This document shows positions 4,716 to 6,254 of a stretch of DNA of 6,254 bases, one piece after another (position 1 is the stretch's first letter; each line of letters opens with the position of its first letter). The position numbers and the translations under genes are program-made. The stretch comes from Candidatus Jordarchaeia archaeon. GTDB taxonomy: Archaea; Asgardarchaeota; Jordiarchaeia; Jordiarchaeales; Freyrarchaeaceae. The notes below the pieces were generated by a model that saw only the letters and a program-made list of their open reading frames with translations, had not been told where the DNA came from and searched no databases. The stretch covers positions 21,197-27,450 of the forward strand of contig JAHAWR010000007.1 in assembly GCA_018383835.1 (NCBI GenBank), written 5' to 3'.

Positions 4716-6248
4716 ATGCTGTGCATCGATGGTGGTAGGATGAATAATGGGGTGCTCCTCTCCAGCATCCATAAGGGATCCTTGGCTATTTGCGTCGTTC
4801 TAATTTTTTCCTCCTTGGTTATGCTGTCTGCTTTCCCCAGCTTGGTACCCTATGCCTCATCCCACACCTATAACCCGGTGATCCTGGGATCACTATATCT
4901 TCCGAATGCGCCCACGGACGGCTTCTCCCTTATATGCATTCCCTCTAATGGTGAGGCTTACCAGTACCTGAGGTTGCCTACACCGCTGAGCTACGTTTTC
5001 GGGGTAGTGTCGTCAAGCCAGCCTTTAAGACTCAAAGTTTACGGCATTCACCCGGTTCCCGTAGAGGAGTCGGGCATTCTGCCCTCTTGGCAAGACATGC
5101 TCGTCGACGCCGAAGTGTCCTCAACATTCTTCGTGGTCTCCCCTCCAGCCAAGGAGTGCGCGGTAATCGTCATGTGGGAGAACAGGGGAGACCAGCCGGC
5201 CCTAGTCGTAGCCCAGAACAGCGTCACATTCCTAACCCTCCAGGGTAACCCCCTCGTCTCCCTATCCTACTCGCTGCTATTCATCGGGATCCTAGTTCTG
5301 GTGTTCACTATCATAGGGTTGATGTTCGAGCCCTCTCCCCCCGGAATGCTTGAGGGGGCCGGTGACACGCTGGCCGAGGCCCTCAAGCTCACTCCAAGGG
5401 CACTACCCTACCTTATGCTACCCGTCGGCTTCCTTTTTTCAGTATACTACCTCGCGGTCAGCCTTTCACTCACCCTGAACCAGGCTCAGTTGACCTCCCT
5501 TAATGCGCCATCTACGTGGAGCTGGCTCTCCCTTGCACTTACCGTGGCGTCGCCTATAGCCGCCTTCCTGTTAAGCGTCTTCATCACAGGCTTCATAATA
5601 GCCTTTGTGCGCAACATAGTTGAGTATGGGCGTCCAGCACTGCCTGAAAGCTTCAGCTTGAGCGCCAGGAGGTACTTTAAGCTTGCAGCAACCACCATCA
5701 TGGTGGGCCTCATAGTGGGTGTCGGCCTACTTCTCCTTGTGGTTCCGGGAATATACTTCGCAACAGTCTACGCCCTAGCCCCACAGGCGGCCGTCGTGGA
5801 GGGGGTAGGAGTGAGGGAAGCGCTGCAGCGGAGCAAGGAGCTCACTAGCGGGGTGAGGCTGAAAACGCTCGCCCTCCTCCTGCTCTTCGAAGTAATAGCC
5901 CTCGTAGTCGGCTGGAGCCTCAACCAAGCCCTCTTAAGCGTGCTTCCCGTCCAGCTCCAGCTCAGCCCCCTCACCATGCTCCTTCTACCATTGCTTTACC
6001 TTCCTCCCGTCGACTTCAACCTTGTCGCCTTCATTTTCCCAGCAGTGTTCGGGGCTTGCTTGGCAGCTGGCTTCGCATCCAGCATCTTGGGGACGTTCAT
6101 CCTAACGGGGGTCACGCTCTGGTTTTACGCCCTCGGAGGCGGGCTCCCCCAGCAAAGGTACAGAGTGCAAGTGTGCCACGCCTGCAAGCGCCGCATCCTG
6201 GGGGAGGCACGCTACTGCCCCTACTGCGGCGAAAAACTATGGAGGTAG
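4716..6248 (+). CDS. Multi-pass membrane protein with an N-terminal ectodomain and C-terminal zinc ribbon
   Basis: This 510-residue protein is of unknown function. An N-terminal hydrophobic signal or anchor (about residues 22-45) precedes a beta-rich, probably external domain (about 50-175). A transmembrane helix follows at about 182-203 (LSYSLLFIGILVLVFTIIGL). A long multi-helix region (about 229-473) includes the stretch VVPGIYFATVYALAPQAAVVEGVGVREALQRSKELTSG (342-379 in part), which resembles the membrane domain of the GDPD/DUF975-like group. The C-terminus is a short zinc ribbon, C487-x2-C490 and C501-x2-C504, ending at the stop. The first ATG (4716) has no clear ribosome binding site. 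The ATG at codon 9 (4740) follows GGTGGTAGG closely and gives a more ordinary signal sequence, so it may be the real start. The gene runs alone on the plus strand after a promoter near 4602. It may be a sensor, transporter or scaffold; the sequence does not decide. Confidence 0.8.
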   Translation: MLCIDGGRMNNGVLLSSIHKGSLAICVVLIFSSLVMLSAFPSLVPYASSHTYNPVILGSLYLPNAPTDGFSLICIPSNGEAYQYLRLPTPLSYVFGVVSSSQPLRLKVYGIHPVPVEESGILPSWQDMLVDAEVSSTFFVVSPPAKECAVIVMWENRGDQPALVVAQNSVTFLTLQGNPLVSLSYSLLFIGILVLVFTIIGLMFEPSPPGMLEGAGDTLAEALKLTPRALPYLMLPVGFLFSVYYLAVSLSLTLNQAQLTSLNAPSTWSWLSLALTVASPIAAFLLSVFITGFIIAFVRNIVEYGRPALPESFSLSARRYFKLAATTIMVGLIVGVGLLLLVVPGIYFATVYALAPQAAVVEGVGVREALQRSKELTSGVRLKTLALLLLFEVIALVVGWSLNQALLSVLPVQLQLSPLTMLLLPLLYLPPVDFNLVAFIFPAVFGACLAAGFASSILGTFILTGVTLWFYALGGGLPQQRYRVQVCHACKRRILGEARYCPYCGEKLWR

Positions 6249-6254
6249 CCTAGG

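Noticed and set aside
1..6254. A CRISPR array or other regularly spaced repeat
   Set aside because: No repeat unit of 20 or more bases recurs with regular spacing anywhere in the window.

Overview
The window looks like chromosomal DNA from a thermophilic archaeon, probably in the Thermoproteota (crenarchaeal) part of the tree. AT-rich TATA boxes lie upstream of genes, there are two TTG starts each preceded by a Shine-Dalgarno sequence, and the protein families (DUF166, COG3375-type acetyltransferase, an archaeal-style IS607/TnpB element, a membrane protein with a C-terminal zinc ribbon) are ones known from archaea. The exact lineage cannot be fixed from the sequence alone.

Layout. On the minus strand, a two-gene unit (1688 down to 64) encodes a membrane-anchored left-handed beta-helix (hexapeptide) acyltransferase and then a COG3375-type GNAT acetyltransferase. 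A divergent intergenic region (1689-2021) holds promoters in both directions, a 13-bp odd-centred palindrome and a perfect 10-bp inverted repeat. On the plus strand comes a DUF166 cysteine-rich protein (2022-2792), then an IS607-type insertion sequence (about 2756-4231), a 363-bp gap with several promoter-like sites (4353-4715), and a large membrane protein with a C-terminal zinc ribbon (4716-6248), which ends six bases before the window does.

Main result. The insertion sequence appears to have landed inside the 3' end of the DUF166 gene. AGTCT occurs at both edges of the element (2751-2755 and 4227-4231) in the same codon phase (Ser-Leu). Removing the element joins 2022-2755 to 4232-4352 as one uninterrupted 285-codon frame ending at the stop now used by TnpB. 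The last 39 residues of the TnpB reading frame are therefore best explained as the displaced C-terminus of DUF166, and the last 11 residues of the present DUF166 frame as readthrough into the left end of the element.

The element is defective in its own mobility. The serine-recombinase gene tnpA survives only as an N-terminal helix-turn-helix stub and a C-terminal tail, with a one-base frameshift, an internal stop and the catalytic core deleted. TnpB keeps its RuvC-type D/E/D residues and zinc finger. A hairpin-rich stretch at the right end is a candidate omega RNA. The element could be a degenerating IS, or an RNA-guided nuclease left behind without its transposase.
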